Part shown: positions 7,048 to 7,410 of the stretch, piece by piece | Numbering within the stretch: position 1 is the stretch's first letter | Layout: every line of letters starts with the position of its first letter | Notes under the pieces: generated by a model | Seen by the model: only the letters and a program-made list of their open reading frames with translations | The model's database searches: none | Told to the model about the DNA's origin: nothing | Program-made: the position numbers and the translations under genes | Assembly (NCBI GenBank): GCA_037440525.1 | Contig: JBBITW010000173.1 | Coordinates: 1-7,410 of the forward strand | Length of the DNA: 7,410 nt | Reading direction: 5' to 3' | DNA from: JBBITW01 sp037440525 | GTDB taxonomy: Bacteria > Desulfobacterota > BSN033 > UBA1163

Positions 7048-7289
7048 GAGATTTCTGAAAAAGTATTTAAATCGAATCTTATAGACTGGGGAGGTGGGGT
7101 GGAAAAGCCTTCGCCTGCCTGAGGCAGGCAAGAGCAAATACCGATAATAATATGGCACCATTGATTAATACCTTGAAAATGCTTGATTTTCTCTAAAGCG
7201 ATTGTAAACAATTTAACTTCTTAATGTCCGCATTCGAAGGGTTTGGAACCCTACCTCCCCAGTCAATTCAGGACTTTTTCAGAGGTCTC
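7048..7289. mobile_element. MITE-like non-autonomous element, 242 bp
   Basis: The outer terminal inverted repeats are GAGATTTCTGAAAAAGT (7048-7064) and, read on the minus strand, GAGACCTCTGAAAAAGT (7289-7273); 15 of 17 bases match, including an unbroken 11. An inner pair follows: GACTGGGGAGGTGGGGT (7084-7100) opposes 7248-7264 with 16 Watson-Crick pairs and one G-T, and the pairing continues to 7113 and 7235 (CCTTCG with CGAAGG). The left side has 19 bases between outer and inner pair, the right side 8. The 121-bp core has no open frame long enough for a transposase. A perfect 5-bp direct repeat, TTTAC, flanks the element on both sides. Together these show a miniature inverted-repeat element that would be mobilised in trans by a full-length IS. 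Several IS families make 5-bp duplications, so the parent family cannot be named. As RNA it would fold into one long imperfect hairpin. Confidence 0.75.
7113..7129. repeat. GC-rich palindrome inside the MITE
   Basis: GCCTGCCT (7113-7120) and AGGCAGGC (7122-7129) are perfect 8-bp arms around a single central G. This is much richer in GC than the surrounding DNA and directly follows the left inner inverted repeat; the right side of the element has no counterpart. It may be a separate short palindromic repeat nested in the element. Confidence 0.6.
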
Positions 7290-7294
7290 TTTAC
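7290..7294 (+). repeat. Right target-site duplication TTTAC of the MITE
   Basis: This is the exact copy of 7043-7047, directly next to the right terminal inverted repeat. Joining the two flanks at one copy gives a continuous AT-rich sequence without a scar. Confidence 0.65.
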
Positions 7295-7335
7295 AATTTA
7301 GTGTAACTCATCACTTAAATAAGGATAAGTTAAAA

Positions 7336-7366
7336 GATCTGGCAGGAATATCCTTGAAAATCTTAT
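7336..7366 (+). repeat. Right copy of the inverted dispersed repeat
   Basis: GATCTGGCAGG (7336-7346), ten variable bases and AAAATCTTAT (7357-7366) match the minus strand of 19-49 at 26 of 31 positions. The copy lies within 75 bases of the window end, as its partner lies within 50 bases of the other end. One frame stays open from here to the window end, but it has no convincing start and is not conserved in the left copy. Confidence 0.6.
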
Positions 7367-7410
7367 CAAGCGGACGATTTAAATTTTTAGTTCTTCTCCA
7401 ATATAGTTAT

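Noticed and set aside
7239..7251. GGGTTTGGAACCC resembling a tRNA T-arm
   Set aside because: The 5-bp stem has a three-base loop and lacks the seven-base TTCRANY loop. No acceptor, anticodon or D arm can be built around it; it is part of the MITE inverted repeat region.
49..7303. CACTAAA found in four intergenic places (49-55 and 3288-3294 on +, 7026-7032 and 7297-7303 on -) as a shared regulatory motif
   Set aside because: A 7-mer of this composition is expected more than once by chance; only the two right-hand copies share enough extra bases to report.
3299..7409. CAATATAGTTA shared by the glgP upstream region (3299-3309) and the right window end (7399-7409)
   Set aside because: An 11-base match in AT-rich DNA is expected several times by chance in a window of this size, and similarity does not extend.
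7225..7410. Open frame running off the right window end
   Set aside because: It crosses the MITE inverted repeat and the end repeat, has no ATG or convincing ribosome-binding site, and its frame is not kept in the left copy of the repeat.

Overview
The window is about 7.4 kb of AT-rich bacterial DNA. It carries four complete protein genes of recognisable families, one probable small unknown gene, and an intact-looking miniature transposable element. The substrate-binding protein has a signal peptide and belongs to the TctC/Bug family, which points to a Gram-negative host. The gene mix and base composition would suit a Desulfobacterota, Nitrospirota or Schekmanbacteria-like lineage, but that placement is weak inference. 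The two window ends carry diverged inverted copies of one repeat, so the window may be a whole assembly contig that ends at repeats.

Layout from left to right. Bases 1-278 hold the left copy of the end repeat and a probable promoter for purM (279-1319, + strand), a de novo purine synthesis enzyme. An FAD-dependent oxidoreductase of the phytoene-desaturase/amine-oxidase superfamily follows (1477-2949, +). A 61-residue unknown small gene converges on it (2950-3135, -). A shared divergent intergenic region (3136-3426) contains two candidate operator palindromes and a good promoter for glgP. GlgP, the glycogen/alpha-glucan phosphorylase, fills 3427-5958 (+). A TctC/Bug periplasmic binding protein (5964-6959, -) converges on glgP with only 5 bp between the stop codons.

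Bases 6960-7410 have no gene. They hold the Bug-protein promoter, then a 242-bp MITE-like element (7048-7289) with imperfect terminal inverted repeats and a perfect 5-bp target duplication TTTAC, then the right copy of the end repeat. Removing the element in silico rejoins two direct repeats that overlap and precede the -35 box of the Bug-protein gene.

The genes do not form a single pathway: purine synthesis, storage-glucan breakdown, an unassigned redox enzyme and solute capture sit side by side. I see no novel multi-gene system. The most interesting signals are non-coding: the MITE and the promoter-proximal repeats it splits, the end repeats, and the palindromes between the small gene and glgP.
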